Source: CAG-791 sp963658695
GTDB taxonomy: Bacteria > Bacillota > Clostridia > Lachnospirales > Lachnospiraceae
Assembly (NCBI GenBank): GCA_963658695.1
Contig: CAVKRN010000074.1
Span: 1 to 9,091 of the forward strand
DNA length: 9,091 nt
Direction of reading: 5' to 3'
Part shown: one piece after another, positions 1 through 5,980 of the stretch
Position numbering within the stretch: the first letter of the stretch is position 1
Layout: each line of letters starts with the position of its first letter
Made by a program: the position numbers and the translations under genes
The notes under the pieces: model-generated
Databases searched by the model: none
Seen by the model: only the letters and a program-made list of their open reading frames with translations
Told to the model about the DNA's origin: nothing

Positions 1-50
1 GAAATGGAAGAAAGACGGGCGCATCGATAATCGCGATGCCGTTCCCTTAG

Positions 51-182
51 AACCGCGCAGCTGCCGGATCAGACTGTGCATTAAACGCACTTGCCATTGA
101 TGAACCGCTTGAATATGCCAAACTGTATCTCGATGGTACAATGCAGTTGTGGATGGATGCAGAGGATTCCTTAGAAATTTAA
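51..182 (+). pseudogene. 3' remnant of a small unidentified protein gene (left-edge, probably frameshifted)
   Basis: Reading from 51 to the TAA at 180-182 gives an open frame ending in PLEYAKLYLDGTMQLW and then MDAEDSLEI. It looks like a genuine protein C-terminus. An in-frame TAG at 48-50 lies just upstream and there is no convincing start codon. A second frame is open from base 2 to 97 (KWKKDGRIDNRDAVPLE...), so the original gene probably ran through both frames and has since suffered a frameshift around 60-90. From memory the tail resembles small Clostridia proteins of the DUF6061 type, which end in a similar 'PLxYAxLxLxG' stretch. That assignment is weak. A hairpin follows at 197-231. No function can be proposed. 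Confidence 0.4.
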
Positions 183-196
183 TTCAAAGATAAATA

Positions 197-231
197 AGGG
201 ACAAATAACCCTTTTAGATTTATTTGTCCCT
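197..231. terminator. Bidirectional hairpin terminator between converging genes
   Basis: AGGGACAAATAA (197-208) pairs perfectly with TTATTTGTCCCT (220-231) around an 11-base loop. It lies between the left-edge gene remnant (stop at 182, plus) and the cytidylate-kinase-like gene (stop at 260-262, minus), where a shared terminator would be expected. Read on the minus strand the stem is followed by TTATTTATCTTT. On the plus strand it is followed by ATTATT. Neither is a clean T-run, so termination strength is uncertain. Confidence 0.6.
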
Positions 232-259
232 ATTATTGGGAGTGTCAAGTTTTTTATTC

Positions 260-850
260 TTATATTTTTGCACAATCCATTATGATTTTCTGGCACATAT
301 CATATCCTAACACAGAGCTGTTCAAAGACAATGTATAATTGCCTGCCATTCCCCACTTCTGTTCGGTATAAAAATTATAATTTGTCCTGCGTCTTTTATC
401 AGTATCATTTATCATTTTTGCTGCATCTTCCTCTGTAACTTTATACAGCTTACAGATGCGCTGTACTTTTTCCGCCATGTTTCCATGTATAAACACATTC
501 AGCACATCATCCCTGTCCCTTAAGATAAAATCTGCATTTCTTCCTATGATTATACAGCTTTCTTTTTCAGCGATTTCCCTAATTACTTTTCTTTGTGCTT
601 CATACACCATATCTTCTACTGATTTTCCCGTAATGTCACGCCCGGAAAAAGCATACGCAAACAATCCTTTCTTTGGAGATAATTCAGCATTTTCCTGAAT
701 ATACTCCGGCGATAATCCAGACTGTTCCGCAATCTGTCCAATGATATCCTTGTCATAATAAGCAACGCCAAGTTTCTTTGCCACTTCTTCACCGATAAAT
801 CGACCGCCGCTTCCAAATTCTCTGCTGATTGTAATGATTCTCTTTGTCAT
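260..850 (-). CDS. Cytidylate kinase-like family protein (P-loop nucleotide kinase fold)
   Basis: This 196-residue protein belongs to the cytidylate-kinase-like P-loop family (PF13189 type). It opens with a beta strand and a nucleotide-binding loop, IITISREFGSGGRFIG (about 5-20), where the usual GxxGxGK[ST] is replaced by a Gly-rich loop with Arg, as is normal for this family. Other family signatures are YYDKDII (31-37), IIIGRNADFIL (about 99-109) and the late RRRTNYNFYTEQKWG region. True CMP kinase (Cmk) is usually longer and has a canonical P-loop, so this is probably not the housekeeping enzyme and its substrate is unknown. ATG at 848-850 is preceded by AAGGAGG (859-865), which overlaps the TAA of the upstream MATE gene. 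The gap is only 13 bases, so the two are co-transcribed and probably translationally coupled. A role linked to the exporter is inferred from position only. Confidence 0.88.
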   Translation of the reverse strand: MTKRIITISREFGSGGRFIGEEVAKKLGVAYYDKDIIGQIAEQSGLSPEYIQENAELSPKKGLFAYAFSGRDITGKSVEDMVYEAQRKVIREIAEKESCIIIGRNADFILRDRDDVLNVFIHGNMAEKVQRICKLYKVTEEDAAKMINDTDKRRRTNYNFYTEQKWGMAGNYTLSLNSSVLGYDMCQKIIMDCAKI

Positions 851-863
851 AATCGCTTCCTCC

Positions 864-2231
864 TTAGCTTAAACTTTCCACTTTGTTCCTTCGGATTCTC
901 TTTAAAAATACATAGCCCACAAGACATGCAACAATCTCTGTTATCGGGAATGCCCACCAGATCAATAAAACACCCATCCGTCCATTTCTGACAAAAACGG
1001 AAAAAAAGCCCGCCAGTGGTAATATGACTATTAGTTGTCTGAGCAATGAAATTACAAGTGATTCCATACCACCATCCAATGCCTGATAAATCCCCTGATA
1101 TGCTACATTGATTCCCGCAAAAATAAAGCTGATGGAGATAATTCTCATGGCTCCAATAAAATATTCTCTTGACTGTCCTGCATTAAATAAAGTTGCAAAA
1201 GCACCCGGGAAAATTTCTGTAATCGCTGCACCAACAATCATAAGTACAATCGTATAGATCAATCCGTATTTGATTCCATCCTGAATCCTCTTTTTGCTAT
1301 GCATTCCGTATGCAAAAGCAATAATCGGTGTGATTGCATCCCTAAGCCCAAAGGCTAGGAACAATACAAACTGCTGTACTTTATAGAACAATCCATATGC
1401 AGTCTGTGCCGATGGACTGAACTTCAAAATCAGATTCATCACATAAACCATAATAGACATAAGTGCCTGTGCAATAATTGCAGGGAGTCCAATCGCATAG
1501 ATTTCCCTGATAATTCTACTATCCGGTTTCATATACTTTACGCCATGTTCAAATTCTTTATTTAACTTTATATGGAATATAAACAACAGTACCGCAGATA
1601 CCACCTGTCCGATTACCGTTGCATATGCTGCACCTTCTACTCCCATTTTAGGAACCGGTCCGATACCATAAATCATAATCGGATCAAGGATAATATTTAC
1701 CACTGCACCCACAACCTGACCTATTGTAGAATAAAGAGAACGTCCTGTTGCCTGTAGCAGTTTTTCAAATAATGAAAAGAAAATAATTCCAAATGAAATC
1801 ACGCAGCATATTCTTAAATAATTTGTTCCCATTGAGATAACTTCCGAATCAATGGTCTGCGATGAGATGTATGCTTTAACTCCCAAAATTCCAAACAGCA
1901 GACATACCGCATAAATAATTACTCCAAGAAATAAACTGTTTCCTGCAACTTTTGCAGCTTTTTTATCATTTCCCTGTCCCAGTGTTCTTGCAAGAAGTGC
2001 ATTTGTTCCCACACCTGTTCCGATTCCAACTGCTACCATTAGCATTTGAACCGGAAACACCAGTGTAAGTGCATTTAGTGCCGCCTCACTTCCTGATCTC
2101 ATATTTCCGACAAAAGCACTGTCTACAATGTTGTAAACTGCCTGCAATGCCATAGATAAGATCATCGGTATTCCCATCTGAACCATAAGCTTATTTACCG
2201 GCATCTCCTTCATCTTGTTACTTTCTGCCAT
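864..2231 (-). CDS. MATE family efflux transporter (first paralog)
   Basis: This is a 455-residue, strongly hydrophobic membrane protein of the MATE (multidrug and toxic compound extrusion) family, MepA/DinF-like branch. Such proteins have 12 membrane helices and export cationic drugs or metabolites by Na+ or H+ antiport. Family signatures visible are PVNKLMVQMGIPMILSM (11-27), AVYNIVDSAFVGNM (31-44), the Gly-rich GIGTGVGTNALLAR (69-82), NIILDPIMIYG (179-189) and FGLRDAITPIIAFAYG in the second half. Length is normal. The ATG at 2229-2231 is preceded by GGGAGGAT (2241-2248). It is the first gene of an operon with the cytidylate-kinase-like gene and diverges from a second MATE gene that clearly shares its N-terminal motifs. 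Its leader carries two promoter-plus-terminator hairpins (2258-2440), which points to attenuation control. Substrate cannot be read from sequence. Family assignment is secure. Confidence 0.95.
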   Translation of the reverse strand: MAESNKMKEMPVNKLMVQMGIPMILSMALQAVYNIVDSAFVGNMRSGSEAALNALTLVFPVQMLMVAVGIGTGVGTNALLARTLGQGNDKKAAKVAGNSLFLGVIIYAVCLLFGILGVKAYISSQTIDSEVISMGTNYLRICCVISFGIIFFSLFEKLLQATGRSLYSTIGQVVGAVVNIILDPIMIYGIGPVPKMGVEGAAYATVIGQVVSAVLLFIFHIKLNKEFEHGVKYMKPDSRIIREIYAIGLPAIIAQALMSIMVYVMNLILKFSPSAQTAYGLFYKVQQFVLFLAFGLRDAITPIIAFAYGMHSKKRIQDGIKYGLIYTIVLMIVGAAITEIFPGAFATLFNAGQSREYFIGAMRIISISFIFAGINVAYQGIYQALDGGMESLVISLLRQLIVILPLAGFFSVFVRNGRMGVLLIWWAFPITEIVACLVGYVFLKRIRRNKVESLS

Positions 2232-2257
2232 CTTAACTTAATCCTCCCTTTCTGCAT

Positions 2258-2315
2258 AAAAAAAGTGTGTACTTACCTCATAAGCTGGACTTACGCTGAT
2301 AAGCTACACACTTTT
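2258..2315 (-). promoter_or_regulatory. Leader hairpin A: structured RNA/intrinsic terminator upstream of MATE 1
   Basis: On the minus strand AAAAGTGTGTA (2315-2305) pairs over 11 bp with TACACACTTTT (2271-2261) and merges into seven T (2264-2258), a textbook intrinsic terminator. It lies just before the MATE 1 ribosome binding site, so reading through it is required for expression. The 33-base loop is far larger than needed for termination. It contains AGCGTAAGTCCAG (2297-2285) and two short internal helices of CTTAT...GTAAG form. The core AGCGTAARTCCAG recurs in hairpin B, while the stems differ but both pair. This looks like an attenuator or riboswitch expression platform. Candidate class: guanidine-IV (mepA motif), unverified. 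Confidence 0.72.
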
Positions 2316-2321
2316 GACTGC

Positions 2322-2351
2322 ATTATATATTTTCATAATGTGCGACAGCAA
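2322..2351 (-). promoter_or_regulatory. Promoter P2 for hairpin A and MATE 1 (minus strand)
   Basis: On the minus strand a perfect TATAAT (2327-2322) sits 18 bases after TTGCTG (2351-2346), a weak -35. The predicted start is near 2315, exactly the first base of hairpin A. The -35 lies inside a short inverted repeat, TGTGC...GCACA (2339-2343 with 2354-2358), which could be an operator. The -10 is good and the -35 poor, so an activator may be needed. Confidence 0.55.
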
Positions 2352-2357
2352 GTGCAC

Positions 2358-2405
2358 AAAAAAACGAGTAACAAAACTGGATTTACGCTAGTCTGCTACT
2401 CGTTT
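2358..2405 (-). promoter_or_regulatory. Leader hairpin B: structured RNA/intrinsic terminator, second copy
   Basis: On the minus strand AAACGAGTA (2405-2397) pairs with TACTCGTTT (2370-2362), followed by seven T (2364-2358). The 26-base loop holds AGCGTAAATCCAG (2389-2377), the same core as in hairpin A apart from one A/G change. An inner helix AGACT/AGTTT (one G-U pair) may present AGCGTAAATCC as a terminal loop. The outer stem differs from that of hairpin A, yet pairing is kept, which supports a selected RNA structure rather than simple repetition. The predicted transcription start of promoter P1 is at its 5' base. Confidence 0.7.
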
Positions 2406-2411
2406 AAAAGC

Positions 2412-2440
2412 ATTGTATTTTTCTTTTTTGGAAAAGTCAA
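2412..2440 (-). promoter_or_regulatory. Promoter P1 for hairpin B and MATE 1 operon (minus strand)
   Basis: TTGACT (2440-2435) and TACAAT (2417-2412) are separated by the optimal 17 bases on the minus strand. This gives a strong sigma-A-type promoter with a start near 2405, at the base of hairpin B. Its -35 lies 12 bases from the -35 of the divergent plus-strand promoter, so the two exporters share a compact regulatory region. Confidence 0.75.
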
Positions 2441-2452
2441 ACGAAAATTCTC

Positions 2453-2483
2453 TTGCAATTTTTTCTCTTTTATGCATTATAAT
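2453..2483 (+). promoter_or_regulatory. Promoter of the second MATE gene (plus strand)
   Basis: TTGCAA (2453-2458) and a perfect TATAAT (2478-2483) with 19-base spacing predict a start near 2490, about 99 bases before the MATE 2 ATG. The spacing is longer than optimal. The transcript would begin about 27 bases before the leader terminator at 2517. Confidence 0.65.
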
Positions 2484-2503
2484 AGGTAAAAAATAAAGAA
2501 ACC

Positions 2504-2513
2504 AAGCCGGCTT
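2504..2513. repeat. Perfect 10-bp palindrome in the MATE 2 leader
   Basis: AAGCCGGCTT is fully self-complementary and lies just downstream of the predicted MATE 2 transcription start. It could be a repressor operator (TetR/MarR-like sites are of this kind) or part of the leader RNA. No regulator gene lies in this part of the window. Confidence 0.35.
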
Positions 2514-2516
2514 TTA

Positions 2517-2571
2517 AAGCGTGAAATCACGAGGAACAGCTTATCCTCACTGATTTCGCGCTTATTTTTTT
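2517..2571 (+). terminator. Leader terminator/attenuator upstream of MATE 2
   Basis: On the plus strand AAGCGTGAAATCA (2517-2529) pairs with TGATTTCGCGCTT (2551-2563), 13 bp with one G-U. An inner helix GAGGA/TCCTC (2531-2535 with 2544-2548) carries an 8-base loop. The stem is followed by a T-run ending at 2571, interrupted once by A. It sits inside the predicted 5' UTR, seven bases before the AGGAGG of the MATE 2 gene, so it must be read through for expression. No competing antiterminator helix was obvious. Its sequence differs from hairpins A and B. Confidence 0.72.
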
Positions 2572-2588
2572 ACCAACCAGGAGGTCAT

Positions 2589-3929
2589 ATGAACACCAAA
2601 AACAAACTGGCAGATATGCCAATCCAACCATTATTATATACTATGGCAGTTCCTCTGATGCTGTCACTGCTTGTGCAATCCCTCTACAATATTGTTGACA
2701 GTATGTTTGTAGCAAAACTATCCGAAACTGCTTTAACTGCGGCATCCTTGGTATATTCCATCCAGTTTCTTATGATTGCTGTCGGAGTCGGAACTGCTGT
2801 AGGTTTAAATGCCTTACTCTCCCGTAAAATTGGACAGCACAAAGCAGAGGAGGCCTGTCAGGCTGCCACAACCGGATTACTTTTAATGCTCATTACATCA
2901 CTTATATTTTCCGTAGCAGGAATTTTCTTTTCCGGTACTATTGCATCCAGGCTCACATCTGAACCACAATTACAGGAACTATGCAGGCAATATCTTTCCA
3001 TCAATCTGGTTTATTGCTGGGGCATTTTCCTTCAAACCTATGGTCAGCGTCTGTTACAGGCTGTCGGAGATACCGTATTATCAATGATATCCCTGATCAT
3101 TGGTGCTGTACTTAATATTATTCTTGATCCAATTATGATTTTTGGATTGTTTGGATGCCCTGCAATGGGAATAAAAGGTGCTGCTATTGCAACAGTGATC
3201 GGGCAGATTGCCGGAGCGATTGCCGCTTTACTTTTTAATCGTTTCAAAAATCCTCTTATCCATATAAGTTTTAAAAACTATCATTTTGACTGGCAGGATG
3301 TCACGGACATTTACCGAGTAGGCCTTCCAACCATTATCATGCAGGCAATCGGAAGTGTTATGACATTTGTTGTAAACAGTATGCTGTTAAGCGTATCCAC
3401 AACAGCCGTTGCATTTTTCGGAGTCTACTATAAACTGCAAAACTTTCTTATGATGCCAATTAACGGTCTTGGACAGGCTGCAATACCTATCGTTGGATAT
3501 AATTATGGTGCAAAGAGATTAGAACGTGTGCATCAGACATGGAAAGTCCTGCTTCCAACAGGAATTGTGATTGCTTTATGGGGAACACTAATTTTCTGTG
3601 CTTTACCAAAACAATTATTACAGCTATTCTCCGCAAGCCCGGAAATGCTGGTGCTTGGCATTCCGGCACTCAGGATTATTTCCATTTCCTTTGTATTTGC
3701 CGCTGTCACCATTTTATGCGGATACTTTGCGTCCGGACTCGGAAATGGTATGGTTAATATGGTCAGTGCAGCTATCCGTCAGTTAGTTTTGCTGATTCCG
3801 TGCCTATGGTTTTTAATAAAAGCTTTTGGTATCACGCACGGCTGGTATGCATTCTGGATTGCAGAGACAGTTGCCTGCATATACAGTTACTGCACATCAC
3901 ATAAATTACTAAAAAATATTTCACAATAA
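2589..3929 (+). CDS. MATE family efflux transporter (second paralog)
   Basis: A 446-residue membrane protein of the same MATE branch as the gene at 864-2231. Matching signatures are MPIQPLLYTMAVPLMLSLL (10-28), SLYNIVDSMFVAKL (31-44), the Gly-rich GVGTAVGLNALLSRKIGQ (66-83), NIILDPIMIFG (176-186) and GQAAIPIVGYNYGAKR in the second half. The latter is the classical NYGA motif, which the first paralog has as AFAYG. It should act as a 12-helix cation-coupled exporter. ATG at 2589 follows AGGAGG (2579-2584) at only four bases, a short spacing. It has its own promoter (2453-2483) and leader terminator (2517-2571). A truncated nitroreductase starts 18 bases after its stop, suggesting a former exporter plus nitroreductase operon. 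Substrate is unknown. Family assignment is secure. Confidence 0.95.
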   Translation: MNTKNKLADMPIQPLLYTMAVPLMLSLLVQSLYNIVDSMFVAKLSETALTAASLVYSIQFLMIAVGVGTAVGLNALLSRKIGQHKAEEACQAATTGLLLMLITSLIFSVAGIFFSGTIASRLTSEPQLQELCRQYLSINLVYCWGIFLQTYGQRLLQAVGDTVLSMISLIIGAVLNIILDPIMIFGLFGCPAMGIKGAAIATVIGQIAGAIAALLFNRFKNPLIHISFKNYHFDWQDVTDIYRVGLPTIIMQAIGSVMTFVVNSMLLSVSTTAVAFFGVYYKLQNFLMMPINGLGQAAIPIVGYNYGAKRLERVHQTWKVLLPTGIVIALWGTLIFCALPKQLLQLFSASPEMLVLGIPALRIISISFVFAAVTILCGYFASGLGNGMVNMVSAAIRQLVLLIPCLWFLIKAFGITHGWYAFWIAETVACIYSYCTSHKLLKNISQ

Positions 3930-3947
3930 CGATTGGATGTTTATAAA

Positions 3948-4040
3948 ATGAACGAAATATTTCACAGAACAAGTATCAGAAAATATCAGAACAAATCCGT
4001 CAAGGACGACAAAATCGAAAAAAAGCTACAGGCGGCTATC
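3948..4040 (+). pseudogene. Truncated nitroreductase-family gene, N-terminus only
   Basis: From the ATG at 3948 the sequence encodes MNEIFHRTSIRKYQNKSVKD and then DKIEKKLQAAI. This is the characteristic N-terminus of the FMN-dependent nitroreductase family (pattern IxxRxSIRxYxxKxVxxDKIExLLxAA), including the Arg/Ser residues that contact FMN. After about 31 codons the similarity stops. The expected 'APSAxNxQPW' stretch is missing, and the frame runs on to 4283 through unrelated, more GC-rich sequence that lies antisense to the sensor kinase end. A normal family member has roughly 170-220 residues. The fragment cannot be functional, because the rest of the FMN site and the catalytic fold are gone. 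It lies immediately behind MATE 2 and was probably co-transcribed with it. It marks a deletion or recombination point. Confidence 0.82.
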
Positions 4041-4234
4041 CGGAAGCAGTTCATTCTCAGCAGAATCGTTTTGACAAGCAGCGGATACAAATTCCGATTT
4101 GACGTCGCGCCGGTCACTGCCCCCGAAAGTGTCCCCCCATCAGTGTCTACAGCAGCGCCCGGCAGAAATCGTCCTCCAATGCCTCGCTGCTTATCACGCG
4201 CAAGAATCCCTTCAAATCCTCATCAATCTATCTA
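4041..4234. other. Recombination junction segment without a recognisable gene
   Basis: These 194 bases follow the abrupt end of the nitroreductase fragment and precede the kinase stop codon. They are more GC-rich than the MATE region. On the minus strand, after the kinase stop, one frame is open for about 26 codons (ending ISSEALEDDFCRALL and a stop). It has no start codon or ribosome binding site, so it may be a decayed gene piece. A small inverted repeat CAAAT-TCCG-ATTTG lies near 4087-4100. No transposase, attachment site or clear terminator was seen. Confidence 0.5.
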
Positions 4235-5980
4235 CTATATAACCGGCACAGTAAACGACACAATGGTTCCGATGCCCTCATAGGAATCAATCTGCAATCC
4301 ATTTTCCTCCGGATAGCGAAGACGCAGCCTTCGATCCAGATTTGTAAGTCCAATGCTTCTGGTTTCCCGATTAACAATTTTCTGCCGAAGCTGCTGCAGC
4401 ATTTCTTCGTTCATTCCATTGCCATTGTCCAGAATATGAAAGCGGATTTTCCCGCGCACAAGATGCCCCTGTACCATCATATATCCCATGCCATCCTTTC
4501 CCCGCAGCGCATGCAGCAAACTGTTCTCCACAACCGGCTGCAGCATCAAGCGGAAGACGTTGGCGTCTAAGATTTCTTCATCGATGTCATAATAAATGAT
4601 AAAGGTATCGCCAAAGCGGTATCTTTGAATTTCCGCATATTCCTTTAAGGAGGCAAGCTCCTCCCGAAGACTCACCGGCTGCTGCGGATCGGAAAGGGCG
4701 TACTTGAGAATATCCGACACAAACCCAACAATTCGGCTGATTCCCTTGCCGTTGTCCAATTTCCTGGCTTCCATATCCAACGTCTGCAGCGTATTGTACA
4801 GAAAGTGCGGATTAATCTGCAGCTGCAGTGCACGAAGCTCGGCATTCTGCTGACGATACTGTTCCTCCTTCAGCTGCACATTCAGGTAATCATTATTCAG
4901 GAACATCACCAGAATATTATTCATGATGATGTCATATTCATCCTTGGTTTTTCTGGTCGGGCGCTGTATTTTTCGGCCTGCTTCTGCATCCTCGAACATC
5001 TGCAGCACAAGCTCAATTTCATGAAAGCTCCGGCTCGTACTTGCATACGCCAGAATGATTACGACTTCCAACACTGCCAACGACATCCATAGCAGCGGTA
5101 CAATTCTCTCGCGAAGGCCGGTGAGCAGCATGCTCTGGTCCACTGCAGATACAATGTAAAGACCGTCCTCCTCATAGATCTGCCAGGACAAAGCCTTTCT
5201 TCTGCCGTCCAGTTCCAGCCAGGTATTCTGCCAATTACTTTCTTCCTCAGGTATACGCAAAAGAGCTTTTTCCAGGTCAGAGCCCTCCCGCACCGGCTCC
5301 GTTGCCGCCAGAAGCTCTCCATGTTGATCTAACAGATACAACTCCTGATCGCTCGAAAGGCGTAGTGCCTTCATCATATTCTGAAGATGATCCACATCCA
5401 ACAATGCCACAATGCAGCCGCTAATCTTCGGCATCCGCCTGCACACCGCCAGAAATGTCTTCTCAGAAATCTCTCCACGATTGCGGACAACCTTTGCCAC
5501 ACTGGTCTGACTGGTTTGCGGCATCTCCCGGTAGAGTTGATGCCATCCTGCATAATCCTCTTCCCCCAGGTCCGTGACTCCTCCCGAGGTCAATGCTCTG
5601 TCATAACCATCCAGATACAAAAGAACGGTATCCAGGTAATCATAGGAATTCACCATACTCGTCAGTGAAGTAACAAGACTCCGCAGATAGGTCACATCGG
5701 TATAGGAGAGAGCATCCCTTCGTAATGCTTTATTCATCACCATACCGGTCCTGGTCATCCCTGTCATGTACTGGTTCTGCATCAGAACAGAATCCAGCAC
5801 GAGTGAAATGTTGGTTTCGACCGCCTCCGTCCCGCGTGCATTGGTCTGCAGCACTTGATGTTTCTGCGTCGATATCGCCATCGAAAAAGTCACAACCAGT
5901 AAGAGCACAATCGGAACCAGCACCAGTGCTGCAAATCTGCGCATCCGTCGAAGGAAAAACTTACGCTTCATGCGAATCAC
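4235..5980 (-). CDS. Membrane sensor histidine kinase, YesM/LytS type
   Basis: This 581-residue sensor kinase is the partner of the response regulator encoded directly upstream. It has a cytoplasmic basic N-terminus, a first membrane helix (about 17-36), an extracellular sensing region of about 250 residues, a second helix (about 290-312) and a HAMP-like linker. The His-kinase domain follows, with INPHFLYNTLQTLDMEA, where His392 is the predicted phospho-acceptor. The ATPase domain shows the N-box VVENSLLHAL (Glu485, Asn486), the Asp box LDNGNGM (near 516) and a terminal GIGTIVSF motif. This is the His_kinase (PF06580) plus HATPase_c layout of YesM-like sugar-responsive kinases. Start: GTG at 5980 with AAGGA five bases upstream, or ATG at 5971. 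Both overlap the regulator's stop (5961-5963), so translation is coupled. Related kinases respond to extracytoplasmic carbohydrate, often with a binding protein. The ligand here is unknown. Confidence 0.93.
   Translation of the reverse strand: MIRMKRKFFLRRMRRFAALVLVPIVLLLVVTFSMAISTQKHQVLQTNARGTEAVETNISLVLDSVLMQNQYMTGMTRTGMVMNKALRRDALSYTDVTYLRSLVTSLTSMVNSYDYLDTVLLYLDGYDRALTSGGVTDLGEEDYAGWHQLYREMPQTSQTSVAKVVRNRGEISEKTFLAVCRRMPKISGCIVALLDVDHLQNMMKALRLSSDQELYLLDQHGELLAATEPVREGSDLEKALLRIPEEESNWQNTWLELDGRRKALSWQIYEEDGLYIVSAVDQSMLLTGLRERIVPLLWMSLAVLEVVIILAYASTSRSFHEIELVLQMFEDAEAGRKIQRPTRKTKDEYDIIMNNILVMFLNNDYLNVQLKEEQYRQQNAELRALQLQINPHFLYNTLQTLDMEARKLDNGKGISRIVGFVSDILKYALSDPQQPVSLREELASLKEYAEIQRYRFGDTFIIYYDIDEEILDANVFRLMLQPVVENSLLHALRGKDGMGYMMVQGHLVRGKIRFHILDNGNGMNEEMLQQLRQKIVNRETRSIGLTNLDRRLRLRYPEENGLQIDSYEGIGTIVSFTVPVI

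Noticed and set aside
2272..2282. Minimal leader peptide ATG-AGG-TAA inside hairpin A on the minus strand
   Set aside because: Two codons with no ribosome binding site upstream; likely chance.
2265..2489. 74-codon plus-strand open frame between the MATE genes
   Set aside because: It covers the hairpins and promoters, has no ribosome binding site, and its translation is low-complexity (FFFF, Cys/Phe-rich), typical of AT-rich non-coding DNA.
2517..2563. Third copy of the AGCGTAARTCCAG core in the MATE 2 leader (AGCGTGAAATCA)
   Set aside because: It needs an inserted G, and the bases are paired in the stem instead of lying in the loop; treated as chance similarity.
3933..4283. Intact 116-residue protein reading from TTG at 3933
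   Set aside because: Only the first ~31 codons after the ATG at 3948 resemble a protein family; the rest crosses a composition boundary and overlaps the kinase 3' end antisense, so it is a truncated gene with an accidental extension.
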